Source: Alphaproteobacteria bacterium (GTDB taxonomy: Bacteria; Pseudomonadota; Alphaproteobacteria; Micavibrionales; Micavibrionaceae). From it: 9,956 bases of DNA. The position numbers and the translations under genes were made by a program. Below, in pieces: positions 1 to 6,435 of the stretch (its first letter is position 1; the number at the start of each line of letters is the position of its first letter). Below the pieces are notes generated by a model. It was not told where the DNA came from, searched no databases, and saw nothing but the letters and a program-made list of their open reading frames with translations. Where the stretch lies: positions 1 to 9,956 of the forward strand of contig NZVS01000029.1 in the NCBI GenBank assembly GCA_002701555.1. Reading direction: 5' to 3'.

Positions 1-1347
1 GGTGGCGGGCTGGCAGGCTCTGAAGCTGCATGGCAAGCTGCAAACATGGGCGTAAATGTTATATTGCACGAAATGCGTCCTCACGTAAAAACCAACGCTC
101 ATCAGACGGAAGGTTTAGCGGAGCTTGTATGTTCAAACTCCTTCCGTTCAGATGACAAAGATTATAACGCTGTCGGCCTTTTGCACGAGGAAATGCGCAT
201 GTGCAATTCCCTGATTATGGAGCAAGGTGACAAAGCAGCAGTGCCTGCGGGTGGAGCCCTTGCCGTTGATAGGGATCTATTTAGCCAAGCCGTAACTGAA
301 AAGCTGAGTTCACACCCCAACATTGAAATAGAGAGAGGGGAAGTCTCGGAACTGCCCCCTGAAGACTGGGAATCAGTAATCATTGCAACAGGGCCCCTCA
401 CCTCAGAGAATCTGGCAAAGGACATACAGAAATTAACCGGGGAAGATTCTCTGGCTTTCTTTGATGCGATAGCGCCGATAATACATACCGAATCCATTGA
501 TATGGATACGTGCTGGTATCAATCACGCTATGATAAGGCAGGTCCTTCCGGTACAGGATCGGATTACATTAATTGTCCTATGGATAAAGAACAGTATCTG
601 TCTTTCATAGAAGAGTTGATTTCAGCACCTAAAACGGAATTTAAAGATTGGGAAAAAGACACTCCCTATTTTGAAGGTTGCATGCCTATTGAAGTCATGG
701 CAGAACGCGGGCCCGAAACGTTGCGATATGGTCCGATGAAACCAGTAGGATTGACAAATCCGCACCGCCCCGAAAAACCTTACGCTGTTGTTCAGCTACG
801 TCAGGATAATGCTCTTGGTTCGCTCTATAACATGGTGGGTTTTCAAACAAAGATGAAGTATGGTGAACAAACGCGCGTCTTCCGTATGATCCCAGGTCTT
901 GAAAATGCAGAATTTGCTAGGCTTGGTGGTTTACATAGAAACACGTTTATAAATTCGCCAAAACTTTTAGACAAACATTTACGTCTTAAGGCGCAGCCAA
1001 GGTTAAGGTGTGCCGGTCAGATCACAGGTTGCGAAGGATATGTTGAAAGTGCAGCTATAGGATTGATGGCGGGACGCATGGCTGCCTGTGAATTACTAGG
1101 AAACACTTTTCCACAATTACCAGAAACAACTGCATTTGGTGCGTTACTTAACCACATTACAGGTGGAGGTAATGCGGATACGTTCCAGCCGATGAACGTC
1201 AATTTTGGACTATTCCCTGAAATAGACCTTCGTAATGAAAAAGGTAAGCGCATAAAAGGCAGAGAGCGTAAAAAAGCAGTTGCAGAACGTGCGCGCAAAG
1301 ATCTTTCTGAATGGCTTATTGAAGCTGATCTTAAAAACGCTGCATAA
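1..1347 (+). CDS. trmFO: TrmFO, folate/FAD-dependent tRNA (uracil-54-C5) methyltransferase, 5' partial
   Basis: The enzyme makes 5-methyluridine at position 54 of the tRNA T-loop in the cytoplasm, using methylenetetrahydrofolate as carbon donor and FADH2 as reductant. The frame is open from base 1, so the first ATG seen (base 46) is internal. The first residues are GGGLAGSEAA, the end of the N-terminal FAD-binding glycine motif, so only about ten residues are missing from a protein of about 460. Other family hallmarks are LAELVCSNSFRSDD, whose Cys codon at 130-132 matches the nucleophile region of characterised TrmFO; EGCMPIEVMAERG, which carries the second conserved Cys; QLRQDNALGSLYNMVGFQTK; and GCEGYVESAAIGLMAG near the C-terminal FAD site. 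The C-terminus is basic (KGKRIKGRERKK), plausible for tRNA contact. It converges on the NDUFAF6-like gene across 55 bases. GidA/MnmG is a distant relative, but the LVCSNSFRSDD block points to TrmFO. Confidence 0.96.
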   Translation, partial: GGGLAGSEAAWQAANMGVNVILHEMRPHVKTNAHQTEGLAELVCSNSFRSDDKDYNAVGLLHEEMRMCNSLIMEQGDKAAVPAGGALAVDRDLFSQAVTEKLSSHPNIEIERGEVSELPPEDWESVIIATGPLTSENLAKDIQKLTGEDSLAFFDAIAPIIHTESIDMDTCWYQSRYDKAGPSGTGSDYINCPMDKEQYLSFIEELISAPKTEFKDWEKDTPYFEGCMPIEVMAERGPETLRYGPMKPVGLTNPHRPEKPYAVVQLRQDNALGSLYNMVGFQTKMKYGEQTRVFRMIPGLENAEFARLGGLHRNTFINSPKLLDKHLRLKAQPRLRCAGQITGCEGYVESAAIGLMAGRMAACELLGNTFPQLPETTAFGALLNHITGGGNADTFQPMNVNFGLFPEIDLRNEKGKRIKGRERKKAVAERARKDLSEWLIEADLKNAA

Positions 1348-1380
1348 AATTATAAAACACTGTACGTTATCATTTTCTAA

Positions 1381-1389
1381 TGTGGATAA
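1381..1389 (-). promoter_or_regulatory. Perfect DnaA-box 9-mer (TTATCCACA)
   Basis: The + strand reads TGTGGATAA, so the - strand reads the strict DnaA consensus TTATCCACA. It lies in the short gap between the convergent trmFO and NDUFAF6-like genes, where no promoter is expected. An inverted GTTATC (1366-1371) / GATAAC (1385-1390) pair overlaps it. I saw no second strict box in the window, so this is a single site and not an origin cluster. The match is seen directly; binding by DnaA is inference, and a chance hit is possible. Confidence 0.4.
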
Positions 1390-1402
1390 CTCTGTGCACT
1401 AA

Positions 1403-2218
1403 TTAAAAAAGTCGTAATGGCAACGTTGCAGGTCGTCTCTCGAATTTTATCGAGAAAGGGTTATAATCGGCTTTTCGTATCGTTTTCAGATATGCCTTTA
1501 CCAGTTTTGCCTGAGCCTTTAGAGGCTGGTCTAATTTTTCAGTAAGGGCAAGCTCCAGATTTCTCTCCGCTTCTGCAGAAACTGTTTTTATCAATTTCGG
1601 GAGGCCATCCTGCTCCATACCTTGGAAAAGTTTTTTCATATCGATTTCATGATCATATATTAAATCTGCGGGAAGCATTGCTCTTCCTTCTCTTGCATAG
1701 GCTAAAATCGCACGCATTTGTCCTGTTAATCCATATGCAATTCCAAGGTGCTTGGCCGCGCCGAGGTTTTCGTCAATACCACATATTTTCATAGCCAGTA
1801 AAATGAGCGGAGAATTTGTAAACTCACAATAATTAACAAGACCTTCAAGGCTGTCCGGCGCAACATCCTCCAAATCAAACTCACGTGCATATATCAAAGT
1901 TTCAAAAGGATCTTTAGGGAGCTTGTATTTAAATATAGCTTCAGCAAGCGGCTTCAAAACCTGGTGAGATTTAGGCTCTCCACCACTAAATACCGGATCA
2001 AGTGCCTCTCTCCACCATTGTAACCTAATAAGCCCCAATTGGGTTTCAGTAACAATTTCACGCGTTTTTGCAATTTCGTAATTGAAAGCATAAAGAGACC
2101 AAAGTGCAGGTTGTTTTTCTTTGCTGGCAAAAAGACTGATTAGATAGCGATCATAGTCATAATTCTTTACTAGCGACCTGCAGTACTCATAATTTTTTTT
2201 GCCATCTAGATTAGACAT
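1403..2218 (-). CDS. Squalene/phytoene-synthase-fold protein, NDUFAF6-like (probably not a prenyl synthase)
   Basis: A 271-residue, all-helical protein of the squalene/phytoene synthase superfamily with no signal peptide. Family landmarks are the N-terminal YEYCRSLVKNYDYDRYL, LIRLQWWREAL (residues 63-73), AREFDLEDVAPDSLEGL (111-127) and GIAYGLTGQMRAI followed by EGRAMLP (159-183). True synthases bind the diphosphate through two aspartate-rich motifs. Here the first position reads NYEIAKTREIV (46-56) and the second reads RAILAYAREGR (169-179), so both motifs have lost their aspartates. That pattern, with LIRLQWWREAL, fits the NDUFAF6 (C8orf38) branch, which in mitochondria helps assemble respiratory complex I; a bacterial role in complex I assembly is inference. 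The start is an ATG 82 bases from the divergent sodB start, with only a weak purine-rich RBS. It lies close to secDF and the NDUFAF3-like gene but is separated from them by sodB. Confidence 0.85.
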   Translation of the reverse strand: MSNLDGKKNYEYCRSLVKNYDYDRYLISLFASKEKQPALWSLYAFNYEIAKTREIVTETQLGLIRLQWWREALDPVFSGGEPKSHQVLKPLAEAIFKYKLPKDPFETLIYAREFDLEDVAPDSLEGLVNYCEFTNSPLILLAMKICGIDENLGAAKHLGIAYGLTGQMRAILAYAREGRAMLPADLIYDHEIDMKKLFQGMEQDGLPKLIKTVSAEAERNLELALTEKLDQPLKAQAKLVKAYLKTIRKADYNPFSIKFERRPATLPLRLF

Positions 2219-2225
2219 TTATACT
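2199..2225 (+). promoter_or_regulatory. Weak candidate promoter for sodB
   Basis: TTGCCA (2199-2204) and TATACT (2220-2225) each match the sigma-70 hexamers at five of six positions, but the spacer is only 15 bases. It would overlap the first codons of the divergent gene and give sodB a leader of roughly 70 bases. No better pair was seen in 2219-2300. This is a by-eye guess. Confidence 0.2.
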
Positions 2226-2284
2226 CTTTACTCTAATTAAGTTCGTGACGAGTTTATCAAATTTAAGCAGAAAATACTGCAAAC

Positions 2285-2291
2285 AAAGGAG
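2285..2291 (+). promoter_or_regulatory. Ribosome binding site of sodB
   Basis: AAAGGAG lies nine bases upstream of the sodB ATG at 2301. It is the clearest Shine-Dalgarno sequence in the window, fixes that start codon and suggests efficient translation, unlike the weak sites ahead of secD, secF and pcm. Confidence 0.8.
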
Positions 2292-2300
2292 AAAAATATT

Positions 2301-2915
2301 ATGGCACTTACCTTACCCGAACTCCCATATGATTACGATGCTCTGGGTGAATATATGTCAGCGGAAACACTGGAATATCACCATGACAAGCATCACAAAG
2401 CCTATATAGACAAAGGGAATGAAAAATCAAAAAAGGAATTAAATAATGACAATTTCATTCCTGCTATGCTTGACGCGTTTAAAAATGACCAGGGCCTTTT
2501 TAATCAGTTAGGTCAGCATTATAATCATTTACATTTTTGGCAATGGATGTCCCCTAATGGTGGTGGTAAAAAACTGCCAGGAGAGCTTGAAAAACAGATA
2601 GAGTCCGATCTGGGTGGCTTTGACGGCTTCCGTAAGAAGTTTATAGAAAGCGGAACAGGTCAGTTTGGTTCTGGATGGGTCTGGCTCGCTATGGATAAAA
2701 ACGGCAAATTTGAAGTCACAAGCACGAAAGACGGTGAAAACCCAATCTGTTACGGAAAAACACCATTATTGGGGTGCGACGTTTGGGAGCATTCTTATTA
2801 CATTGATTATAGAAATGCCCGTCAAAAATACTTGGAAGCTTTCGTTGATCACCTGATTAACTGGGAGCATGTGGCCGAGCTTTACAGTGAAGGGCAATTA
2901 AAAGAAGTTGCTTAA
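2301..2915 (+). CDS. sodB: Iron-type superoxide dismutase (SodB family)
   Basis: A cytoplasmic enzyme that dismutes superoxide to oxygen and hydrogen peroxide. Its 204 residues are normal for the Fe/Mn-SOD family and there is no signal peptide. The N-terminal helical-hairpin domain has LEYHHDKHHKAY, giving metal ligand His27, and GQHYNHLHFW, giving ligand His76. The C-terminal domain has FGSGWVWLA (122-130) and DVWEHSYYIDYRNAR, giving ligands Asp160 and His164. The active-site glutamine sits in the N-terminal half (Gln72, the FeSOD position), and the position that carries Gln in MnSOD is Gly145. Both favour iron, although a cambialistic enzyme cannot be excluded from sequence. A strong RBS precedes the ATG. 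The gene is divergent from the NDUFAF6-like gene and converges on the Mth938-like gene with an 18-base gap, so it is probably transcribed alone. Confidence 0.96.
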   Translation: MALTLPELPYDYDALGEYMSAETLEYHHDKHHKAYIDKGNEKSKKELNNDNFIPAMLDAFKNDQGLFNQLGQHYNHLHFWQWMSPNGGGKKLPGELEKQIESDLGGFDGFRKKFIESGTGQFGSGWVWLAMDKNGKFEVTSTKDGENPICYGKTPLLGCDVWEHSYYIDYRNARQKYLEAFVDHLINWEHVAELYSEGQLKEVA

Positions 2916-2933
2916 CTTTAAAATATAATTTTT

Positions 2934-3302
2934 TTAAATTTTGTATAAGGCCGCGGCAACCCTGCGGCCTTCTGCCATTAAGACATTATAAGTTCGACAT
3001 GCAGCGCCTGTGTCCATTGATTCTAAATGGATGCCCTGCTCTTTCATAACTTTACGAAAAGAAGCTGGAGGAAAAGACATATTTTTTCCTGTTCCAAGTA
3101 AAATTACATCCAGATCGCGCAATCCCGGAATTTCCAAATCATTTGGTTTTATTTCTGCGAGAGGTGGCGGTGACCATTTTGTTACTCTTGTCGGAAATAC
3201 TATGACAGAGCTGTCATAGATTTTCCCTGAAATTTTAAAACCTGCCTCGGAATAGGTTTGAATGATTTGCTTATCCGATGATATGAGCGGTGTTACATCC
3301 AT
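2934..3302 (-). CDS. Mth938/DUF498-domain protein, NDUFAF3-like
   Basis: A 122-residue soluble single-domain protein of the Mth938 (DUF498) family, whose mitochondrial member is the complex I assembly factor NDUFAF3. Visible signatures are KISGKIYDSSVIVFPT (23-38), DVILLGTGKNMSFPP (65-79), GIHLESMDTGAACRTYNVL (90-108) and EGRRVAAALY (111-120), covering the whole domain. No catalytic activity is established for the family and none is claimed here. It starts eight bases after the secF stop and almost certainly shares a transcript with yajC, secD and secF, which hints at a role linked to membrane insertion or assembly. Its last codons form a strong hairpin (2947-2971). Family membership is firm; a role in complex I biogenesis in this organism is inference. 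Confidence 0.92.
   Translation of the reverse strand: MDVTPLISSDKQIIQTYSEAGFKISGKIYDSSVIVFPTRVTKWSPPPLAEIKPNDLEIPGLRDLDVILLGTGKNMSFPPASFRKVMKEQGIHLESMDTGAACRTYNVLMAEGRRVAAALYKI
2947..2971 (-). terminator. Strong hairpin at the 3' end of the yajC-secDF-Mth938 transcript, possible terminator
   Basis: The arms AAGGCCGC (2947-2954) and GCGGCCTT (2964-2971) pair perfectly over eight bases around a nine-base loop, with six G-C pairs. The hairpin lies within the last codons of the Mth938-like gene, about ten bases before its stop. On the - strand it is followed by ATACAAAATTT and not a clean T-run, so intrinsic termination may be weak. It could also block read-through from the convergent sodB or protect a 3' end. 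The hairpin is seen; its function is inferred. Confidence 0.4.
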
Positions 3303-3310
3303 AATAAATG

Positions 3311-4258
3311 CTATGCACTTATCGTATCACTATCGTCTGTATCTTCATCTTTATAAGTTGATCGAACGTTGAAAAACATTAAAAGAGGAGCCGCGACGTA
3401 AACTGATGAGAAAGTACCTATTACAATTCCGAAAATCAGGGCTTCGGTAAACCCGCGAATAACTTCCCCTCCAAAAACATATAGCATGACCAATACTAAA
3501 ACAGTTGTAAGGGACGTCATTACCGAACGAGATAACATTTGGTTGACCGACAAATTAAGCAAATCCGGTAAAGGCATTTTTTTGAATTTACGAAGGTTTT
3601 CGCGTACGCGGTCAAAAACAACCACCGTATCATTTATAGAATAACCTGCTACCAAAAGAACAGCTGCCAACGTAGCCAAATCAAACGACTCGCCTGTCAG
3701 AGCGAAAAAACCTAATACAGCAATCGCGTCATGGAAAAGCGCCATAACTGCGGCAACACCGAATTGCCATTCAAAGCGTACCCAGATATAGGTGAGTATG
3801 CCCAGCATAGAGAGTAGAAATGCAAGAAGTCCTGCCTTTTTAAGCTCTTCACCTACTTGCGGGCCCACATATTCCACGCGTCTGTAATCAACTGGCTCTT
3901 CAAAAGAAGAATCCAACGTACCCCTAACTTCTTCAATCGCGGCCTTTTGCGCATCTTCATCGCCCTCTTGCTGACCTACGCGGATAAGTAAATCATTCGG
4001 GCTACCGAACTCCTGAATAGAGATACTTCCAAGCCCTAGATTATTTAATTTATTGCGAATGTCGGGAAGGTCCGGTGTCTGCTCAGACTGAATTTCAATA
4101 AGAGTTCCACCAGTGAAATCCACTCCCAAGTTGAGGCCTTTTGTAAATAAAAGAGCCAAAGAGCCCAGAACAATTATTGCCGAGAGCCCTAGAGCAATTT
4201 TTCTAAGTTTGATAAAATCAAATCGAGTATTTGCAGGAACGAGTTTTAAAAGTTTCAT
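3311..4258 (-). CDS. secF: Protein translocase subunit SecF
   Basis: Inner-membrane subunit of the SecDF-YajC complex, which uses the proton-motive force to help pull proteins out of the SecYEG channel. Its 315 residues are normal. Order: a first membrane segment (about 20-39); the periplasmic start LNLGVDFTGGTLIEI (42-56); a periplasmic P4-type domain to about 140; then five membrane segments from about 142 to 297. The conserved proton-path segment GYSINDTVVVFDRVRENLR (205-223) carries Asp210 and Arg217, followed by the family motif VIRGF (266-270). The cytoplasmic C-terminal tail is short and acidic (DEDTDDSD). The ATG follows the secD stop by 14 bases with only a weak RBS, so it may depend on coupling to secD translation. 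The next gene, Mth938-like, follows after eight bases. Confidence 0.97.
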   Translation of the reverse strand: MKLLKLVPANTRFDFIKLRKIALGLSAIIVLGSLALLFTKGLNLGVDFTGGTLIEIQSEQTPDLPDIRNKLNNLGLGSISIQEFGSPNDLLIRVGQQEGDEDAQKAAIEEVRGTLDSSFEEPVDYRRVEYVGPQVGEELKKAGLLAFLLSMLGILTYIWVRFEWQFGVAAVMALFHDAIAVLGFFALTGESFDLATLAAVLLVAGYSINDTVVVFDRVRENLRKFKKMPLPDLLNLSVNQMLSRSVMTSLTTVLVLVMLYVFGGEVIRGFTEALIFGIVIGTFSSVYVAAPLLMFFNVRSTYKDEDTDDSDTISA

Positions 4259-4272
4259 AGCAATATCTTTTC

Positions 4273-5805
4273 CTAGACTGTCAGTGTCTTTGGTTTTTTC
4301 TGTTTAACCCATATAGAGACCATCAATCTGGTTAACCAAATAGCAGAAAACAGTGATGTTATAATCCCAATAGTAAGTGTAACTGCGAAGCCGCGAACAG
4401 GTCCGCTACCAAATGAATATAGGAAAATCGCGGCAATTAAGGTCGTCATATTTGCATCCACAATTGTTGACATCGCATTACTGTAGCCTTTATCGATTGC
4501 CGATATAACACTATGTCCTGCGTCAAGTTCTTCGCGAATACGTTCGAAAATCAACACATTTGCATCAACCGCCATACCGATTGTCAGGATAATTCCACCA
4601 ATTCCGGGAAGTGTGAGTGTCGCTTGAAGCCATGAAAGTATAGCAAAGATTAGCACCATGTTTATAGCAAGTGCCAATGCTGCAAAAACTCCAAACAGTC
4701 CGTAACTTACAATCATAAATATAAGTACTGCGCCTAATCCCAAAGCACCTGCAATTTGACCAGCATCAACAGAATCTTGTCCTAATGTTGGCCCAACTGT
4801 CCGCTCTTCCACAATTTTTAGCGGAGCAGGCAATGCCCCTGCACGTAAAAGGAGTGATAAATCCGTTGTTTCCTGAATAGTAAAGTTTCCGGAAATTTGT
4901 GCAGCCCCGCCGCAAATTTCCTCATTTATTCGTGGCGCAGAAATAATTTCCTTATCAAGAACAATCGCAAAAGGTTCACCCTGATGCTTTCGTGTCACAT
5001 CACAAAAACGTTTGGCCCCCACCCCATTTAACCGGAAATTCACTATAGGAGATCCCTGCATGAAAGCAGGTGATGCATTAACAAGCATATCACCGGTAAG
5101 AATGGATTGACGTTTAACGGCAACATCCATCCCCTGTTCATCACGAGAAGGGTAACTGACCGTATCAAGACCCCCATCACGGTCTACAAGATGAAAACTT
5201 AGCTTGGCTGTCTGGCCTAGCAATTCTTTCACCCGGTCAGGGTTGTCAAGTCCGGGGAGTTGCACAACTATACGGCTATCTCCCTGACGCTGAATTAATG
5301 GTTCGTTTGTGCCCGTCTCATCTATACGGCGACGAACGATTTCTATGGATTGTGATAAAGTTTGATCTCGCGTATCGCGCAAAGCCTGATCGGTAAATTC
5401 AGCCTGTATTACTGTTTCACTTTCTTCCGATATATCCATTCTGTCATCCAACTTGCGCAATATGGATTTTGCTTGTTGCATATCTGATGGGTCACGTAAT
5501 GTAATTTGATAACCATTCTCCGATGCTGTGTTGCGTGTGTAGTTGATCCTACTAGAACGCAGTTCGCGCTTGGCCTGTAATAAAAGGTCATCTTTTTGTT
5601 CTTTAATGACCTGATCAATTTCTACATTTAAAAGAAGGTGCGAACCACCCTGTAGATCAAGTCCAAGATTTATTGCTTCGTTTGGCAAAAAATCTGGCAG
5701 AGCTTCTCTTGTCTCAGGAGAAACAAAGTTTGGAAACGCAAATAATACACCCAAAACACATATGAGGGATATAAGCGCGATTTTCCAGCGGGAAAAATGT
5801 ATCAT
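4273..5805 (-). CDS. secD: Protein translocase subunit SecD
   Basis: The larger subunit of the proton-driven SecDF export accessory complex in the inner membrane. At 510 residues it matches the alphaproteobacterial length and is shorter than the E. coli protein of about 615. Membrane segment 1 is at about 8-25. INLGLDLQGGSHLLLNVE (45-62) opens the large periplasmic P1 domain, whose head and base extend to about 345 and include SIEIVRRRIDETGTNEP (153-169). ERTVGPTLGQDSV (334-346) leads into five more membrane segments between about 350 and 500. GMAVDANVLIFERIREELD (410-428) contains Asp414, which corresponds to the essential membrane Asp of the proton path, and VRGFAVTLTIGI (470-481) is the closing family motif. 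It starts 28 bases after yajC with no obvious Shine-Dalgarno. SecD and SecF are separate genes here, not fused. Confidence 0.97.
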   Translation of the reverse strand: MIHFSRWKIALISLICVLGVLFAFPNFVSPETREALPDFLPNEAINLGLDLQGGSHLLLNVEIDQVIKEQKDDLLLQAKRELRSSRINYTRNTASENGYQITLRDPSDMQQAKSILRKLDDRMDISEESETVIQAEFTDQALRDTRDQTLSQSIEIVRRRIDETGTNEPLIQRQGDSRIVVQLPGLDNPDRVKELLGQTAKLSFHLVDRDGGLDTVSYPSRDEQGMDVAVKRQSILTGDMLVNASPAFMQGSPIVNFRLNGVGAKRFCDVTRKHQGEPFAIVLDKEIISAPRINEEICGGAAQISGNFTIQETTDLSLLLRAGALPAPLKIVEERTVGPTLGQDSVDAGQIAGALGLGAVLIFMIVSYGLFGVFAALALAINMVLIFAILSWLQATLTLPGIGGIILTIGMAVDANVLIFERIREELDAGHSVISAIDKGYSNAMSTIVDANMTTLIAAIFLYSFGSGPVRGFAVTLTIGIITSLFSAIWLTRLMVSIWVKQKKPKTLTV

Positions 5806-5833
5806 AAGAAAGCCACAGGGTTTTTAATTAAAT

Positions 5834-6322
5834 TTACTTCTTGGTTGTCTTCTTAGGCGCTGCTTTCTTCGCAGCCGTCTTTTTAGCAGGTGTTTTCTTG
5901 CTCTTTGTTTTTGCAGAAACCTTCTTTTCTGTTTCGTCCATCTCACTGGCTGTTTTCTTGGCAAGTTCTGCATCCTGTTTTTCAGCAGGCAACGCTTCAT
6001 CATATGTGGACATGATAGATGATCTTAGAACAAGCAGTTTAACATCCCCTACTTTGAGAAGAAGTTCTGTGTCAGACATAATTTTGTCTATTGTTCCAAC
6101 AAGTCCGCCCTGTGTAACAACCTTTGATCCTTTGCCAAGATGGCTAAGCATTTCTTGATGCGAGCGCATACGTTTTTGTTGCGGGCGTATCATCAACATA
6201 TAAAAAAGGATTACAAGTATACCTATAAGGAGCATGTTCAAAAGAAAGGCTTCTCCTGCACTGGCCTCACCTGCGCCTGCTGCATTTTCCATGGTTTGTG
6301 CTAAAGCTTGCGATATAAACAT
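5834..6322 (-). CDS. yajC: Preprotein translocase subunit YajC with lysine-rich C-terminal extension
   Basis: A small single-span inner-membrane partner of SecDF. The N-terminus MFISQALAQ resembles alphaproteobacterial YajC. The membrane helix is at about 26-45, followed by the family motif MIRPQQKRMRSHQEML (44-59), GSKVVTQGGLVGTI (65-78) and a short cytoplasmic beta domain to about 107. The usual family length is near 110 residues, whereas this one has 162. The extra part is charged and ends in a tail with 14 lysines in residues 133-162, in units such as TPAKK, TAAKK and AAPKK. The ATG has an AG-rich RBS region just upstream. It heads the compact yajC-secD-secF-Mth938 block, and the 113 bases before it could hold that block's promoter. 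Confidence 0.95.
   Translation of the reverse strand: MFISQALAQTMENAAGAGEASAGEAFLLNMLLIGILVILFYMLMIRPQQKRMRSHQEMLSHLGKGSKVVTQGGLVGTIDKIMSDTELLLKVGDVKLLVLRSSIMSTYDEALPAEKQDAELAKKTASEMDETEKKVSAKTKSKKTPAKKTAAKKAAPKKTTKK
5837..5926 (-). repeat. Low-complexity KKxxA repeat encoding the YajC tail
   Basis: This segment encodes residues 133-162 of YajC. From residue 142 onward it follows an imperfect five-residue (15-base) period: KK-TPA, KK-TAA, KK-AAP, KK-TT, KK. Such tails resemble histone H1 and usually bind nucleic acid, acidic lipid or ribosomes. The opposite strand is open here only because the composition lacks stops. Confidence 0.6.
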
Positions 6323-6377
6323 CTTTTACTCTCTTACTCTTTATATATAAAATTGGTTAGTAATAATTCTGTGGCAG

Positions 6378-6405
6378 ATAATAATCTTCTCTCGCCTAAA
6401 AACAA
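6378..6405 (-). promoter_or_regulatory. Candidate promoter for yajC-secD-secF-Mth938
   Basis: On the - strand, TTGTTT (6400-6405) is followed after 16 bases by TATTAT (6378-6383), a five-of-six match to the -10 hexamer. It lies in the largest gap of the - strand block (6323-6435, 113 bases), about 55 bases before the yajC ATG. The -35 match is poor. No convincing terminator hairpin was seen after the nlpD-like gene, so read-through from pcm-nlpD is also possible. Confidence 0.22.
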
Positions 6406-6435
6406 GAGGAGTCTGTAATAACTACCCACAAGCAA

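Noticed and set aside
162..497. Open frame of 111 codons on the - strand inside trmFO
   Set aside because: It is a shadow of a strongly conserved gene; the translation shows no recognisable domain and there is no RBS.
1420..1454. Small palindromes GCAACGTTGC and TCTCGA-N6-TCGAGA in the 3' end of the NDUFAF6-like gene
   Set aside because: Both lie in coding sequence, have short arms and lack a following T-run, so they are probably incidental.
2241..2255. GTTC-N7-GTTT, similar to the alphaproteobacterial LexA box GTTC-N7-GTTC
   Set aside because: The second half-site has a mismatch, neither flanking gene is a usual SOS gene, and such a short degenerate pattern is common by chance.
2267..2280. 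GCAG-N6-CTGC inverted repeat upstream of sodB
   Set aside because: The arms are only four bases and match no operator that I can name; Fur or IscR regulation of sodB cannot be claimed from it.
2665..2856. 63-codon + strand frame inside sodB
   Set aside because: It overlaps the SOD metal-ligand region in another frame; its open length follows from the sodB coding sequence.
5841..6158. 105-codon hydrophobic + strand frame opposite yajC
   Set aside because: It is the complement of the lysine-rich repeat, which reads as Phe/Leu-rich on the other strand. There is no evidence that it is a membrane peptide gene.
6368..6378. TCTG-TGG-CAGA mini-hairpin after the nlpD-like gene
   Set aside because: A four-base stem is too weak for a terminator and no T-run follows on the - strand.
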